Numbered from the stretch's first letter, positions 46,799-56,347 are shown. The stretch is DNA of 64,000 nucleotides from Ga0077560 sp046330435 (GCA_046330435.1 JAXLST010000013.1:62001-126000); one strand, 5' to 3'. The notes: a model not told the origin generated them from the sequence alone. A program made the numbers and translations.

Positions 46799-48874
46799 GT
46801 GCGGACCAGGTGGATGCGGGTGACCGGCGTCGCCGCCCTGTGCGGGGTGTGCGCGACGGGGATCGTGCTGGGCGCGACCGGCGGGGAGGCCGCGAAGAAG
46901 GCGCCCCGGAAGGCGGTCGCCAAGGACCGGCTGGTCGCCTTCGACAGCTGCGCCCGGCTGGAGGCCTACGCGCGGACGCGGGCGCTCAACCTGGTGGGCC
47001 CGTACGGCGTGGCCGGATACGCCACGAGCTACCCGGTGGGCGACACCGTGGGCGGCGTGCCGCCGCGCACCGCGGTGCCCGCCGCGGCGCCCGCCCCCAC
47101 CACCTCCGGCGACGCCGCCGGCGGCGGCACCCAGGGCGTCGACTACTCCGGCACCAACGTGCAGGAGGAGGGGGTCGACGAGCCGGACATCGTCAAGACC
47201 GACGGCCGCACCATGTTCGTCGCGGTCGACGGGAGGATCCGCGCGCTGTCGGTGGGCGCCGGGGGGACCCGGCAGGTCGGCGTGCTCGAGCTCGACGCGG
47301 CCTACGGCGAGCAGCAGCTCCTGCTGAGCGGCGACCGGCTCATGGTGATCTCGTCCGGCATCGGCCCGGTGCCGCTGCCGGCCACGCCCGCGGTGTCGGT
47401 GGAGCCGTCGGCCGGGTCCGGGTCCGCCTCCGGCGGCTCCGGGACCGCCGTTCCCGTCCCGGACGTCGCGATCGCCCCCGGGCTCATCCCCTACAACCCC
47501 GGCACCGTCGTGCGGCTCATCGACGTGAGCGACCCGTCGGACATGAAGCTCGTGGAGACGATGCGCCTGGAGGGCCGGTACCTGGCGGCCCGCGAGGCCG
47601 ACGGCGCCGTGCGCCTGGTGATCTCCTCCACCCCTGACATCGGCGGCATCGTGTACCCGGTGGACGGCACCCCGGCGGCGGAGGCCGTCGCCACGGCCGC
47701 GAACCGGGCGGTCGTGCGGTCCACCCCCGTCAACAGCTGGCTGCCGGTCTACACCACCCAGCGGGCCGGGCAGGCCGTCTCGCCCGTCAAGCGTGCCGTG
47801 CGCTGCCGCGACGTGGCGTACCCCACGCAGTTCTCCGGCCTCGGGACCCTGTCGGTGCTCACGATCGACCCCGCCAAGGGCCTGGACCCCGTGGACAAGG
47901 ACGCGATCCTCACCGACGGCGACATCGTCTACGGGTCGAGGACGTCCCTGTACGTCACCACCCCCCGCTGGATGTCCCCGGAGGTGCTCTCGGGCCAGAA
48001 GGACGTGCCGGCGGACGCCTCCACCCAGATCCACCGGTTCGAGGTGACCTCCCGCACCGCCACCCGGTACCGCGCCAGCGGACGGGTCCCCGGGTTCCTC
48101 ATGAGCCAGTGGTCGATGAGCGAGCAGGACGGCGTCCTGCGCGTCGCCAGCACCGACGAGCCCATGTGGGGGACCTCCGGCGAGCAGATCAGCGCGAGCC
48201 AGAGCCAGGTCACCACCCTGCGCGAGAGCGCCGGGAAGCTCGCGAAGGTGGGCCAGGTGAACGGCCTCGGCAAGGGCGAGCGCATCTATGCGGTGCGGTT
48301 CATCGGCGCCACCGGCTACGTCGTGACGTTCCGCCAGGTCGACCCGCTGTACGTGATCGACCTCTCCGACCCGGCCGCGCCGGTCGTGAAGGGCGAGCTC
48401 AAGATCCCCGGGTACTCGGCGTACCTGCACCCGGTGGGCGAGGACCTGCTGCTCGGCGTCGGGCAGGACGCCGACGCCCAGGGCCGGGTGCAGGGCACCC
48501 AGGTCTCCCTGTTCGACGTCTCCGACCCCACGCGGCCGCGGCGACTCGCCACGGAGCACCTGGCCAAGGGCTGGTCGGAGGCCGAGAGCGACCACCACGC
48601 GTTCCTGTACTGGCCGCCCACGCGCCTCACCGTCGTGCCGGTGAACGCCTGGGACAGCGGCAAGTGGGGCGCGGAGGCCGTGGGCCTGCGCGTGAGCCGG
48701 GCCGGCGGGATCACCCGCGCCGGGCTGGTCACGCACCCGAGCCCCAACGGCTGGGAGGGCAACATCCGGCGCTCGGTCGTGGTGCGGCAGTCCCTGCTCA
48801 CCATCTCCGACGCGGGGGTCAAGACCAGCCGGCTGGACACCCTGGCGACGACCGGGTGGGTGGGGTTCCGGTAG
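46799..48874 (+). CDS. Exported beta-propeller domain protein (PF09826 type)
   Basis: 691 residues with an N-terminal export signal (VTGVAALCGVCATGIVLGAT) and the hallmark of the family, SGTNVQEEGVDEPDIVKTDG near residue 120. Propeller blades follow, with strands such as TVVRLIDVSDPSDMKLVETM, GERIYAVRFIGATGYVVTFR and VSLFDVSDPTRPRRL. The family is widespread in actinobacteria and archaea but has no known activity. The GTG is preferred because GAGGAGG lies upstream at good spacing; an ATG five codons on is an alternative. TACTGT at 46743-46748 may be the -10 element. Confidence 0.88.
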   Translation: MRTRWMRVTGVAALCGVCATGIVLGATGGEAAKKAPRKAVAKDRLVAFDSCARLEAYARTRALNLVGPYGVAGYATSYPVGDTVGGVPPRTAVPAAAPAPTTSGDAAGGGTQGVDYSGTNVQEEGVDEPDIVKTDGRTMFVAVDGRIRALSVGAGGTRQVGVLELDAAYGEQQLLLSGDRLMVISSGIGPVPLPATPAVSVEPSAGSGSASGGSGTAVPVPDVAIAPGLIPYNPGTVVRLIDVSDPSDMKLVETMRLEGRYLAAREADGAVRLVISSTPDIGGIVYPVDGTPAAEAVATAANRAVVRSTPVNSWLPVYTTQRAGQAVSPVKRAVRCRDVAYPTQFSGLGTLSVLTIDPAKGLDPVDKDAILTDGDIVYGSRTSLYVTTPRWMSPEVLSGQKDVPADASTQIHRFEVTSRTATRYRASGRVPGFLMSQWSMSEQDGVLRVASTDEPMWGTSGEQISASQSQVTTLRESAGKLAKVGQVNGLGKGERIYAVRFIGATGYVVTFRQVDPLYVIDLSDPAAPVVKGELKIPGYSAYLHPVGEDLLLGVGQDADAQGRVQGTQVSLFDVSDPTRPRRLATEHLAKGWSEAESDHHAFLYWPPTRLTVVPVNAWDSGKWGAEAVGLRVSRAGGITRAGLVTHPSPNGWEGNIRRSVVVRQSLLTISDAGVKTSRLDTLATTGWVGFR

Positions 48875-48881
48875 CGCGGAG

Positions 48882-48911
48882 TTGAGCGGCGGGGCCGGCG
48901 CGCACTAGGTT
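48882..48911 (+). promoter_or_regulatory. Promoter of the holin-like gene, probably giving a leaderless mRNA
   Basis: TTGAGC (48882-48887) and TAGGTT (48906-48911) with an 18-nt spacer. The ATG at 48918 starts 7 nt after the -10 hexamer, where transcription would be expected to begin, and there is no ribosome-binding site. Confidence 0.6.
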
Positions 48912-48917
48912 GGGCAC

Positions 48918-49295
48918 ATGAACTACGCCCAGCGCGCCGGCCTCGTGCTGGCCTCCAGCGCCGTCGCCCTGCTGGTGGCGGCCCTGATCTTCGACCGCTT
49001 CACGATCTCGGCGCTCGGATTCCCGATCGTCGTGATCATCTTCACCCTGGTCTCGCTCGTCGCGAAGCCGCTCACCGAGTCGCTGGTGCGGCAGCACGCC
49101 CGGGAGATCTACTGGGCCACGGGGCTCATCGCGACGTGGGTGACGCTGCTGGTCACCGACCTGGTGTCCGACGGCATCCAGATCGAGGGGATCGGCACCT
49201 GGGTCTTCTCGACGGTCATCGTCTGGGTCTCGGTGATCGGCGCGAACGCCGTGGCCGACGCCCTGGGCGACGGGAGCGCGAAGAAGGCCGCCTGA
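48918..49295 (+). CDS. Phage-holin-family-like small membrane protein
   Basis: 125 residues with four hydrophobic helices (about 8-26, 33-50, 66-84, 90-112). The layout and motifs FPIVVIIFTLVSLVAKPL and GIGTWVFSTVIVWV match the phage holin superfamily IV/mycobacterial 4-TM holin-like family, which is usually chromosomal and not lytic. No phage genes surround it. Its promoter suggests a leaderless mRNA. Convergent with the DNA ligase gene across a short hairpin. Confidence 0.75.
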   Translation: MNYAQRAGLVLASSAVALLVAALIFDRFTISALGFPIVVIIFTLVSLVAKPLTESLVRQHAREIYWATGLIATWVTLLVTDLVSDGIQIEGIGTWVFSTVIVWVSVIGANAVADALGDGSAKKAA

Positions 49296-49298
49296 GCG

Positions 49299-49320
49299 GC
49301 CGCCGGCGTCAGCCGGCGGC
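49299..49320. terminator. Hairpin between convergent holin-like and ligase genes
   Basis: Perfect 9-bp stem GCCGCCGGC (49299-49307), loop GTCA, GCCGGCGGC (49312-49320). It covers the intergenic 13 bp and the last codons of the ligase gene. Confidence 0.55.
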
Positions 49321-50820
49321 GTGCAGCGCGAGCACGGTGCCGATGGCGTCCGCCTCGGCCGGGGACTTGTCGGGGCGGTAGCGCACCACCCGTGCGAACC
49401 GCAGCGCCACCCCGCCCGGGTACCGGCGGCTGGTCTGCACCCCGTCGAAGGCGATCTCCACCACCAGCTCGGGCCGCACGTGCACCACGTGCCGGTCCCG
49501 GCCGGTCTCCCGGGCCAGCAGCTCCTGCGTCTGCCACCGCAACGTCGCGTCGGTGAGGCCCTTGAAGGTCTTGCCGAGCATCACGAAGCCGCCGGTGCCC
49601 GGGTCCCGGGCGCCGAGGTGCAGGTTCGAGAGGAACCCGGTGCGCCGCCCGCTGCCCCACTCGGCCGCCAGCACCACCAGGTCGAGCGTGTGTACGGGCT
49701 TGACCTTGCGCCAGGCGGCGCCGCGGCGCCCCGCCTCGTACGGCGCCGAGACGTCCTTCACCACCACGCCCTCGTGGCCGTGGGCGAGGGCGTCGGCGAG
49801 CATGGCGGCCACGTCCTCCGGCCCGGCGGCGCCGCGGCGCGGCATCCGCATGCCCTCCGGGACGATGCGGGCCAGCTCCGCGTGCCGGGCCGTGCCGGGC
49901 AGGTCCAGGAGGTCCGCGCCGTCGGCGTGCAGGACGTCGAACAGCATGAGGGCGAGCTCCGGGCCCTCGCCGCGGCGCGCGACCCGTGACCCGGTGGCCT
50001 GGAAGCGCTCGGGGCGGCCATCGGGCCGCAGCAGGATCGCCTCGCCGTCCAGCACGGCCGACGCGACGGGCAGGGACCGGGCCGCCCGGACGATCTCCGG
50101 CACGCGCCCGGTGATGTCGTCGAGGCTGCGGGTGAACACCGCCACCTCGTCCCCGTCGCGGTGCACCTGCACGCGCACGCCGTCGAGCTTCCACTCCACG
50201 GCGGCGTCCGCCATCCCCGCCACGGCGTCCCCCGCCCCCGCGGCGGGCGAGGCGAGCATCGGCAGCAGCGGCGTGCCGACCCGCAGGCCCAGCGCGTCCA
50301 GGCCGGCGGCGCCGTCGCGCAGGGCGACGGCGGCCACCTCGCCCAGGTCACCGCGCAGCATCAGGGCCCGGCGCACCGCCGGTGCGGGGACCCCGGCGGC
50401 CTCCGCCACCGCGTCGGTCACGAGCCCGCGCAGGGCACCCTGCCGCACCCCTCCGGCCAGGAGCGCCCGCACGAACGCCTGCTCCGGGGGCGTGGCGGCG
50501 GCCAGCAGGGCCCCCAGCCGGTCCCTGCGCGCGCGCTGCGACCCGGGCCCGGCGAGGGCCCCCAGCTCCTCGAAGGCCCGGTCCAGGTCCGCCACCGTGA
50601 GCGACGGCGCGGCGGCGGCGGGCGCGTCCACCTCCCGGGCGCCGGCCCAGCCCACGCCGGTCTGGCGTTGCCGGGGCTCGCCGGCCAGCAGGGCGACGCC
50701 GGCGGCGACCTCGCCGGGGTCCAGCTCCCGCACCGCGGCGGCCAGCAGGCCGGTCTTCGCCCGGCGGGACGATGTGGAGGCGACCTGCGCGGAGGTCTCG
50801 GCGAGCCGGGCGAGCAGCAT
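49309..50820 (-). CDS. ATP-dependent DNA ligase (LigB-type)
   Basis: 503 residues. An N-terminal helical DNA-binding domain (about 1-190) precedes an adenylation domain with the nucleotidyl lysine in VEWKLDGVRVQVHRDG near residue 211, then LDGEAILLR, HEGVVVKDVSAPYE and AWRKVKPVHTLDL; an OB domain ends the protein. This is the actinobacterial LigB type, usually non-essential beside NAD-dependent LigA. The ATG at 50820 fits the family N-terminus LLARLAETSAQVAST. Confidence 0.93.
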   Translation of the reverse strand: MLLARLAETSAQVASTSSRRAKTGLLAAAVRELDPGEVAAGVALLAGEPRQRQTGVGWAGAREVDAPAAAAPSLTVADLDRAFEELGALAGPGSQRARRDRLGALLAAATPPEQAFVRALLAGGVRQGALRGLVTDAVAEAAGVPAPAVRRALMLRGDLGEVAAVALRDGAAGLDALGLRVGTPLLPMLASPAAGAGDAVAGMADAAVEWKLDGVRVQVHRDGDEVAVFTRSLDDITGRVPEIVRAARSLPVASAVLDGEAILLRPDGRPERFQATGSRVARRGEGPELALMLFDVLHADGADLLDLPGTARHAELARIVPEGMRMPRRGAAGPEDVAAMLADALAHGHEGVVVKDVSAPYEAGRRGAAWRKVKPVHTLDLVVLAAEWGSGRRTGFLSNLHLGARDPGTGGFVMLGKTFKGLTDATLRWQTQELLARETGRDRHVVHVRPELVVEIAFDGVQTSRRYPGGVALRFARVVRYRPDKSPAEADAIGTVLALHAAG

Positions 50821-50864
50821 GGGGTCATCCTGACGCGGCGCCCGCCCGGCCGCACCGGGACCGG

Positions 50865-51299
50865 TCAGCCGGGGGCGGCCAGCGGCTCCTGCTCGGAGGC
50901 GCCCACGGCGAAGCCGTAGGGCGAGCGGATGCTCATGCACACCATCACCCGCCCGGAGAGGCTGCAGCGGAACGGCCCCACCGCCACCGTCGCGCCGTTC
51001 CGGACGATCCGCGACGCGATGCGGGGCGCGGCGTCACGGGGGCGGAAGATGCGCGCCCGGCCGGTGGCCGTGAACTGGCCGGCCACCCGCACCCCGCGGG
51101 TCGTGCGCATCACGTCGCACCGCATGGACGCACGCACGCCCTTGGCGGGCGGCGCGTACCTGCAGCGCACGTTGGCGTCGCGCGTGCGGAACTCCTGCCC
51201 GCGCCGCGCATCCAGCACCGCGGTGGCGGCCCCGGCCGGCACCGCCGCCCAGCACATCGCGGCCGCGGCGATCCCCGCGCCGGCGAACGATCGACGCAT
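50865..51299 (-). CDS. Exported protein with four cysteines, unknown function
   Basis: 144 residues with a signal peptide (AGAGIAAAAMCWAAVPAGAA, cleavage near residue 25). The mature domain has cysteines in VRCRYAP, MRCDVM, FRCSLSG and MVCMSI, enough for two disulfides, and alternating strands. No family recognised. Its spacing (45 bp upstream of the ligase start) would allow co-transcription, but the functions do not suggest a link. Confidence 0.6.
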   Translation of the reverse strand: MRRSFAGAGIAAAAMCWAAVPAGAATAVLDARRGQEFRTRDANVRCRYAPPAKGVRASMRCDVMRTTRGVRVAGQFTATGRARIFRPRDAAPRIASRIVRNGATVAVGPFRCSLSGRVMVCMSIRSPYGFAVGASEQEPLAAPG

Positions 51300-51387
51300 C
51301 CCTGCTCCCCTCTCCCCGGTTCCCCGGGGCATCCTGCCCGGCGGGCCGCCGCGGGTGAACACCCCGCCGCGGGCTCTGGCGGTTCGA

Positions 51388-52155
51388 TCAGGCGGGGACG
51401 GCGCCGGCGGCGACCACCGCCGGCAGGCGCCCGGCCACCTCGTCGTCCGGAAGGCGCCCGTAGGCCCCCCACCAGGCGCGGGCGACCGGCGCCGGCACGT
51501 CGTCGGGCTCCGCGGGCGCCAGCGCCGCCGCGGAGGGCTGCAGCAGCTCCTCGACCGCCGCGCGCCCGCGGGCCTCGGTGACCACGGGGTGCAGGCGCAC
51601 CCCCAGCAGGCCCGCGGCCGACAGCAGCGCGGGCAGCTCGCCGGGCAGGCCCGGCCGGCGGATCCCGACCCGCCGAGGGCTCAGCACGCGACGCGTGAGA
51701 CCCGGGTCCGGGTGCTCGAGCTCGGCCGCCGCCCAGACGGGCTCGGCGGCCACCACCCGGCCACCCGGCGCCGCCGCGGCGACCGCGGCGGCGAGCACGG
51801 CGAAGGGGTCGCCGCCCCGCGACAGCGCCCGCACCAGGAGCACCCCGTGCACCGGCGCGCCCACCGCGTGCGGCCCCTCCAGGCCGCCGGCGCGGAACTC
51901 CACGGGCAGGCCCTCCTCGCGGGCGGCCTCCGCCGCCTCGGCCATGAGCCCCGCCGAGGGGTCCACCGCCAGCACCGCGCCGCGCGGCCCCACCATCCGC
52001 GCGATCTGCAGGGACAGCTCCCCGGTGCCGCACCCGGCATGGAGGATCCGCTCGCCCCGCCGGGGGCCGAGCTGCGCGACCGCCGCGGCCCCGAGTTCAC
52101 CCGCCCACGGCCCGGCGCCACGATCCGTTGCGGCCCGTCCGTTCACGCCGCCCAC
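51388..52155 (-). CDS. SAM-dependent methyltransferase
   Basis: 255 residues. SAM-binding motif ILHAGCGTGELSLQIARMVG near residue 38 and VLAVDPSAGLMAEAAE near 60; GDPFAVLAAAVAAAAPGGRV is the post-III strand region. The second residue of the usual D-x-G-x-G-x-G is changed to H-A-G-C-G-T-G, seen in some UbiE/MenG-like methyltransferases. The C-terminal half is Pro/Ala-rich and substrate is unknown. The GTG start is uncertain; another GTG lies three codons on. Confidence 0.78.
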   Translation of the reverse strand: MGGVNGRAATDRGAGPWAGELGAAAVAQLGPRRGERILHAGCGTGELSLQIARMVGPRGAVLAVDPSAGLMAEAAEAAREEGLPVEFRAGGLEGPHAVGAPVHGVLLVRALSRGGDPFAVLAAAVAAAAPGGRVVAAEPVWAAAELEHPDPGLTRRVLSPRRVGIRRPGLPGELPALLSAAGLLGVRLHPVVTEARGRAAVEELLQPSAAALAPAEPDDVPAPVARAWWGAYGRLPDDEVAGRLPAVVAAGAVPA

Positions 52156-52208
52156 GGTACGCGGCGGCCCGCCGGCCCCGCATGAGGAGAACCCCCGGGC
52201 GCCCGCCC

Positions 52209-55016
52209 TCAGGCCGGCTCGTCGCCCGCCCGGTCCGCGAACCGGCGGGCCAGCTGGCTGCGGGACCGCAGCCCGAGCTTGCGGTACACGTTGCCGAGGT
52301 GCCGCTCGATGGTCTTCTCGGACAGGAACATCTTGGCGGCGGCCTCGCGGTTGGTCGCGCCGCGGGCGACGGCCAGGGCCACCTGGAGCTCGCGCGGGGT
52401 GAGCCGGTCGGTCACGGCGGGGTCCCGGGTGCGGGCGCGCAGCCCGCTGGCGTCGAGCTCCTCACGGGCCCGGTCGGCCCACGGCGTGGCGCCGAGCGCC
52501 TCGAAGGTCTCCAGCGCCTCCGACAGCAGGGTCCGGGCCTCGGCCCTGCGCCGGTCGCGGCGCAGGCGCTCCCCGTAGGCCAGCTGGGTCCTCGCCCGCT
52601 CGAACGGCTGGTGCCGGATGTCCCGGTGCAGATGCAGGGCCTGCGCGAAGTGCTGGTCGTGGTCCGGGCCGGCGAGGATACCGCGGCAGCGCGACAGGCT
52701 CGCCGCGGCCCACCTGCTGCCGCTGCGCTGCGCCTCCTGGGCGAACACCCGCAGCTGCTGCACCGCCTCGTCGCGGCGCCCCAGCCGCACCAGCGCCTCC
52801 ACCAGATCCGGGCGCCACTCAACCACCGTGGGCGAACCCACTCCGGTCCCCATCCGCCGCCGGGCGAGCGGCAGCAGGTGCTCACGAGCGGCGTCCGGGT
52901 CACCGCGGCCGAGCTCCAGCAGCCCCAGCCCCGAGAGGCGGAACGCCTCGAAGTTCCGCGCGCCCGTGCGCTCCACCATCTCCCCGCACCGGGCGGCGGC
53001 CCGCCGGCACTCGACGTCGTGACCCAGGCATGCCTCGAGCCGCGTGAGCACCGCCAGGGCGAACAGCCCGGAGGTGTCCTGCCCGGCCTCCTCGGCGATC
53101 ACGTGCGCCTCCTTGGCGGCGGCGAGGGCCTCCGGCCATGCGCCCGTGCGGAACGCGACCTCGGCGGCCACCCCCAGTGGGAACGCCAGCCCGCCCACCG
53201 CGCCCTGGGCGCGCAGCGCGTCGATGAGCGCCCGGATGCCCGCGTCCGCGGCGGGGAAGTCCTCGGTGTAGGCCTCCACCAGCGCCAGGCAGGCGTACAG
53301 CTGGATGGTGCGCGGGGACCGCTCCACGCGGCGGGTGAGCGCCCGGGCGACGCCGATGTGGTCGCGCGCCCCCCGCAGGTCGCCGACGACGGTGCGCGCG
53401 GTGGCCAGGGCGACCATCGCCTGCGCGGTGCACTCCGGGTCGCCCAGCCGCTGCGCCACCGCCAGGGCGCGCCGGGCGGCGGTGAAGGCGCCCGTGGGGT
53501 CGTCGGCCATCACCGCGCAGTACGCGCCGTGCGCGAGGCGCTCCACCGCGTGCTCGCCCGGCGTCCGGTCGTCCACGCCCTGCACCAGCAGCCGGTGCGC
53601 CACCGACACGTCGCCGGTGGTGAGGAGCGCCATGCCGCGGATGTACTCCGCCCCGTCGCGCACCGTCGGGTCGGCCGTGAGCATCAGCGCCTCGCCCGCC
53701 AGCTGCAGCGCCCACGACGGCCTGCCGGCCTCCAGGGCCGCGCCGGACGCCGCGAGCAGCCGCGTGGCCCGCAGGTCGGGGTCGCCAGTGAGGCGCGCGG
53801 CGCGGTCGTAGCCCGCCGCGGCCGCCGCCGACCCGGTGCGGCTGCCGGCGCTGGCGGCGTACGCGGCCAGCGCGGACGCGGCCTCCTCGTCGGGGCCCAG
53901 GGCGCACTGCGCCCGGTGCCACGCCCACCGCTCCCCGCCGTCCCGGCGCCCGATGGCCTCCGCGAGGGCCCGGTGGGCGGCGCGGCGCTCCGGGCCCCCG
54001 GCGAGCTCCACGGCCACCGACCGGAGCACCGGGTGGGTCATCAGCAGGCGGTCGCGCGAGACCTCGACCACCCCGGCGGCCTCCGCCGTCTCCAGGTCGG
54101 AGGGACCGCCGCCCCACGCGGTGAGCGCCGACAGCACCGGGGCGGGGTCGCCGTCCGAGCTGCACGCCACCAGCAGCGCCGCCCGGCGCGCGGCCTCCGG
54201 CAGCGACTCCAGGCGGTCGCGGAACGCCGCGGTCACCACGCCACCGGGCCGCAGCGGCTCCGACAGCGGCGCGCATCCCGCGCGCTGGTCCTCCGGCAGG
54301 GCCTGGGGGAGCTCCCGCAGTGCCAGCGGGTTCCCGGCGGCGGCGGCCAGGATCGCCTCCTCCACCCATGGGGCGAGCTCCGCCGCGACCCGCGAGGACC
54401 GCAGCAGGCGGCGGGCGTCCTGGTCGGGGAGCCCCGCGAGGTGGACGGTGGGCAGCCCCGACATGCGCGGGCCCCCGAACGGCGCGGGCCGCGTCGCGAC
54501 GAGGATCACCACGCCCTCGTGCCCCAGGCGGCGGGCGGCGAACAGCACGGCCTCAACCGACGGGGTGTCCATCGCGTGGGCGTCGTCCACCAGGCACAGC
54601 ACCGGCCCGCGCTCCGCGGCGGCGGACAGGAGCCCCAGCGTCGCCGCGTACACCGCGAACCGGTCGCCGCGGCCGGGCGGCGCGATCGCCAGCGCGCCCT
54701 CCAGCGCCGCGCGCTGCGGCGCCGGCAGGTGCGGCAGGAGCCCCACGAGGGGGCGCAGCAGCTCGGCGAGGCCCGCGTACGCCAGGGCGGTCTCGCTCTG
54801 GATGCCGCGCGCGGAGACGACCTGGAAGCCGTGGGCGAGGTCGCCCGTGGCCGCCAGCAGGGCGGTCTTGCCGATGCCCGGGCCGCCAGACACCACCAGG
54901 GCGGTGCTGCGGCCGGCGCGCGCGCCCTCGATCGCCCGGGCCGCCATGGCGAGCTCCGGGCGTCGTCCGACCAGCCGGGGCGCTGCGACGTCGAACGTGA
55001 ACATCCGGGCCATCAT
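52209..55016 (-). CDS. LuxR-family regulator with AAA ATPase domain (LAL type)
   Basis: About 935 residues. An N-terminal ATPase domain has Walker A SGGPGIGKTALLAATG near residue 35 and Walker B VLCLVDDAHAMD, followed by long TPR-like helical repeats and a C-terminal LuxR helix-turn-helix (LTPRELQVALAVARG, AAAKMFLSEKTIERHLGNVY). This is the MalT/LAL arrangement, where ligand and ATP binding gate DNA binding. Start is uncertain: in-frame ATG codons at 55016, 55013 and 55004. It is divergent from the TRAP binding protein gene 187 bp away, which it may regulate. Confidence 0.92.
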   Translation of the reverse strand: MMARMFTFDVAAPRLVGRRPELAMAARAIEGARAGRSTALVVSGGPGIGKTALLAATGDLAHGFQVVSARGIQSETALAYAGLAELLRPLVGLLPHLPAPQRAALEGALAIAPPGRGDRFAVYAATLGLLSAAAERGPVLCLVDDAHAMDTPSVEAVLFAARRLGHEGVVILVATRPAPFGGPRMSGLPTVHLAGLPDQDARRLLRSSRVAAELAPWVEEAILAAAAGNPLALRELPQALPEDQRAGCAPLSEPLRPGGVVTAAFRDRLESLPEAARRAALLVACSSDGDPAPVLSALTAWGGGPSDLETAEAAGVVEVSRDRLLMTHPVLRSVAVELAGGPERRAAHRALAEAIGRRDGGERWAWHRAQCALGPDEEAASALAAYAASAGSRTGSAAAAAGYDRAARLTGDPDLRATRLLAASGAALEAGRPSWALQLAGEALMLTADPTVRDGAEYIRGMALLTTGDVSVAHRLLVQGVDDRTPGEHAVERLAHGAYCAVMADDPTGAFTAARRALAVAQRLGDPECTAQAMVALATARTVVGDLRGARDHIGVARALTRRVERSPRTIQLYACLALVEAYTEDFPAADAGIRALIDALRAQGAVGGLAFPLGVAAEVAFRTGAWPEALAAAKEAHVIAEEAGQDTSGLFALAVLTRLEACLGHDVECRRAAARCGEMVERTGARNFEAFRLSGLGLLELGRGDPDAAREHLLPLARRRMGTGVGSPTVVEWRPDLVEALVRLGRRDEAVQQLRVFAQEAQRSGSRWAAASLSRCRGILAGPDHDQHFAQALHLHRDIRHQPFERARTQLAYGERLRRDRRRAEARTLLSEALETFEALGATPWADRAREELDASGLRARTRDPAVTDRLTPRELQVALAVARGATNREAAAKMFLSEKTIERHLGNVYRKLGLRSRSQLARRFADRAGDEPA

Positions 55017-55203
55017 CCGCGCATCCGGCCGCGGGTGCCACCCACCCAAGGGCGGGGTGCCGCCACCCCCACGGCGGGCTCACCATGCGGGACGAAACCT
55101 GGGAATCCCCCCTATGCGTCCGTCCGGTGCCCGTCATACGCTGACCCCCGCGGGCCACACGCCCGTCGGATCAGTGTTTCCGTTCAGACAAGGGGGACAG
55201 GAC

Positions 55204-56340
55204 GTGAGACGACGCTCCTGGGCGTGGCGTGCGGCAGCCGTGGCTTCTGGCTGCACGCTCGCGCTGGGGGTCGCCGGCTGCGGCAGCGACAGCAGCAGCA
55301 GCGGCGACACCAACACCGGTGGCGGCGGCGGCGCGGAGGTCGAGCTCACGCTCGCCTACGTGACCACGCAGCAGCACCCGTACGGCCAGGCCGTGGACTA
55401 CTTCATCGACGAGGTGAACAAGGCGTCCAACGGCCGCATCAAGATCACCGGCCTCCCGAGCTACCCGAACCCGGAGCCCCAGCTGCTCTCGGACGTCCGG
55501 GCGGGCTCGGTGGAGATGGGCACCATCTCCACCGCCATCTGGGACTCGGCCGGCATCAACAGCTTCCAGGCGCTGCAGGCACCGTTCCTGGTGAGCAACT
55601 ACGGCCTCGAGGGCCAGATCCTCGAGGGCGACATCGGCACGGCGATGGCGGACGACGCCTCGACGAAGGCCGGTGACATCGTCGTGCTGAGCGTGCACGA
55701 GGGCGGGCTCCGCAAGCCGCTCGGCGCGAAGAAGAAGTTCACCAACCCGGCGAGCTTCAAGGGCGCGAAGATCCGCGCCCCCGGCTCGAAGGTGCTGGCG
55801 GAGGGCCTGCAGGCCCTCGGCGCCGAGGCCGACCCGCTGCCGCTCCCCGAGGTCTACCAGGCCCTCAAGAACGGCACCGTCGACGGCATGGAGGCCAACC
55901 TCGGCCTCATCGCGACGAACAAGTACTACGAGGTCGCGAAGTACGTGACGGGCAACGTCAACTTCTGGCCGTTCCCGACCGCGCTCACGATCAACAAGAA
56001 GACGTTCGACGCCCTGTCGGCCGACGACCAGAAGATCCTCACGGACGCCGCCGCGAAGGTGCCGGCCAAGTCCCTGGAGATCGTCTCGGCCCCGTCGCAG
56101 CTGCCCCAGGCCCTCGTGGACTGCGGCGTGGAGTTCGTCACCGCGACGGACGCCGACAAGGCCGCGCTGGCGAAGGCCGCCGACGTGGCGGTGACCGCGC
56201 TCTCCAAGGCGGACGCCACCACCGCGGACTTCATCAAGCAGATCCAGGATCTGAAGGCCTCGGCCGCTCCGCCGGCCGCTCCGCCGCCGTTCCCGACGAA
56301 GAAGTCGGCGCCGGACGCCAAGTGCACCCTGGGCGGCTGA
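55204..56340 (+). CDS. TRAP transporter substrate-binding lipoprotein (DctP type)
   Basis: 378 residues. Lipobox VAGC with acylated Cys near residue 22 is followed by a Ser/Gly linker and the DctP-like periplasmic binding fold: LAYVTTQQHPYGQAVDYF, VEMGTISTAIWDSAGINSF, KIRAPGSKVLAEGLQALGAE (the region that usually contacts the carboxylate) and VDGMEANLGLIATNKYYEVA. Atypical features are a Pro/Ala tail and a terminal KCTLGG pairing with C in VDCGVEF. No dctQ or dctM membrane subunits lie in the window, so its partner is elsewhere or absent. The start is GTG. Confidence 0.88.
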   Translation: MRRRSWAWRAAAVASGCTLALGVAGCGSDSSSSGDTNTGGGGGAEVELTLAYVTTQQHPYGQAVDYFIDEVNKASNGRIKITGLPSYPNPEPQLLSDVRAGSVEMGTISTAIWDSAGINSFQALQAPFLVSNYGLEGQILEGDIGTAMADDASTKAGDIVVLSVHEGGLRKPLGAKKKFTNPASFKGAKIRAPGSKVLAEGLQALGAEADPLPLPEVYQALKNGTVDGMEANLGLIATNKYYEVAKYVTGNVNFWPFPTALTINKKTFDALSADDQKILTDAAAKVPAKSLEIVSAPSQLPQALVDCGVEFVTATDADKAALAKAADVAVTALSKADATTADFIKQIQDLKASAAPPAAPPPFPTKKSAPDAKCTLGG

Positions 56341-56347
56341 CCGCCTC

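Noticed and set aside
48918..49295. Holin-like protein as a sign of prophage
   Set aside because: No other phage gene is near, and this family is usually chromosomal in actinobacteria.
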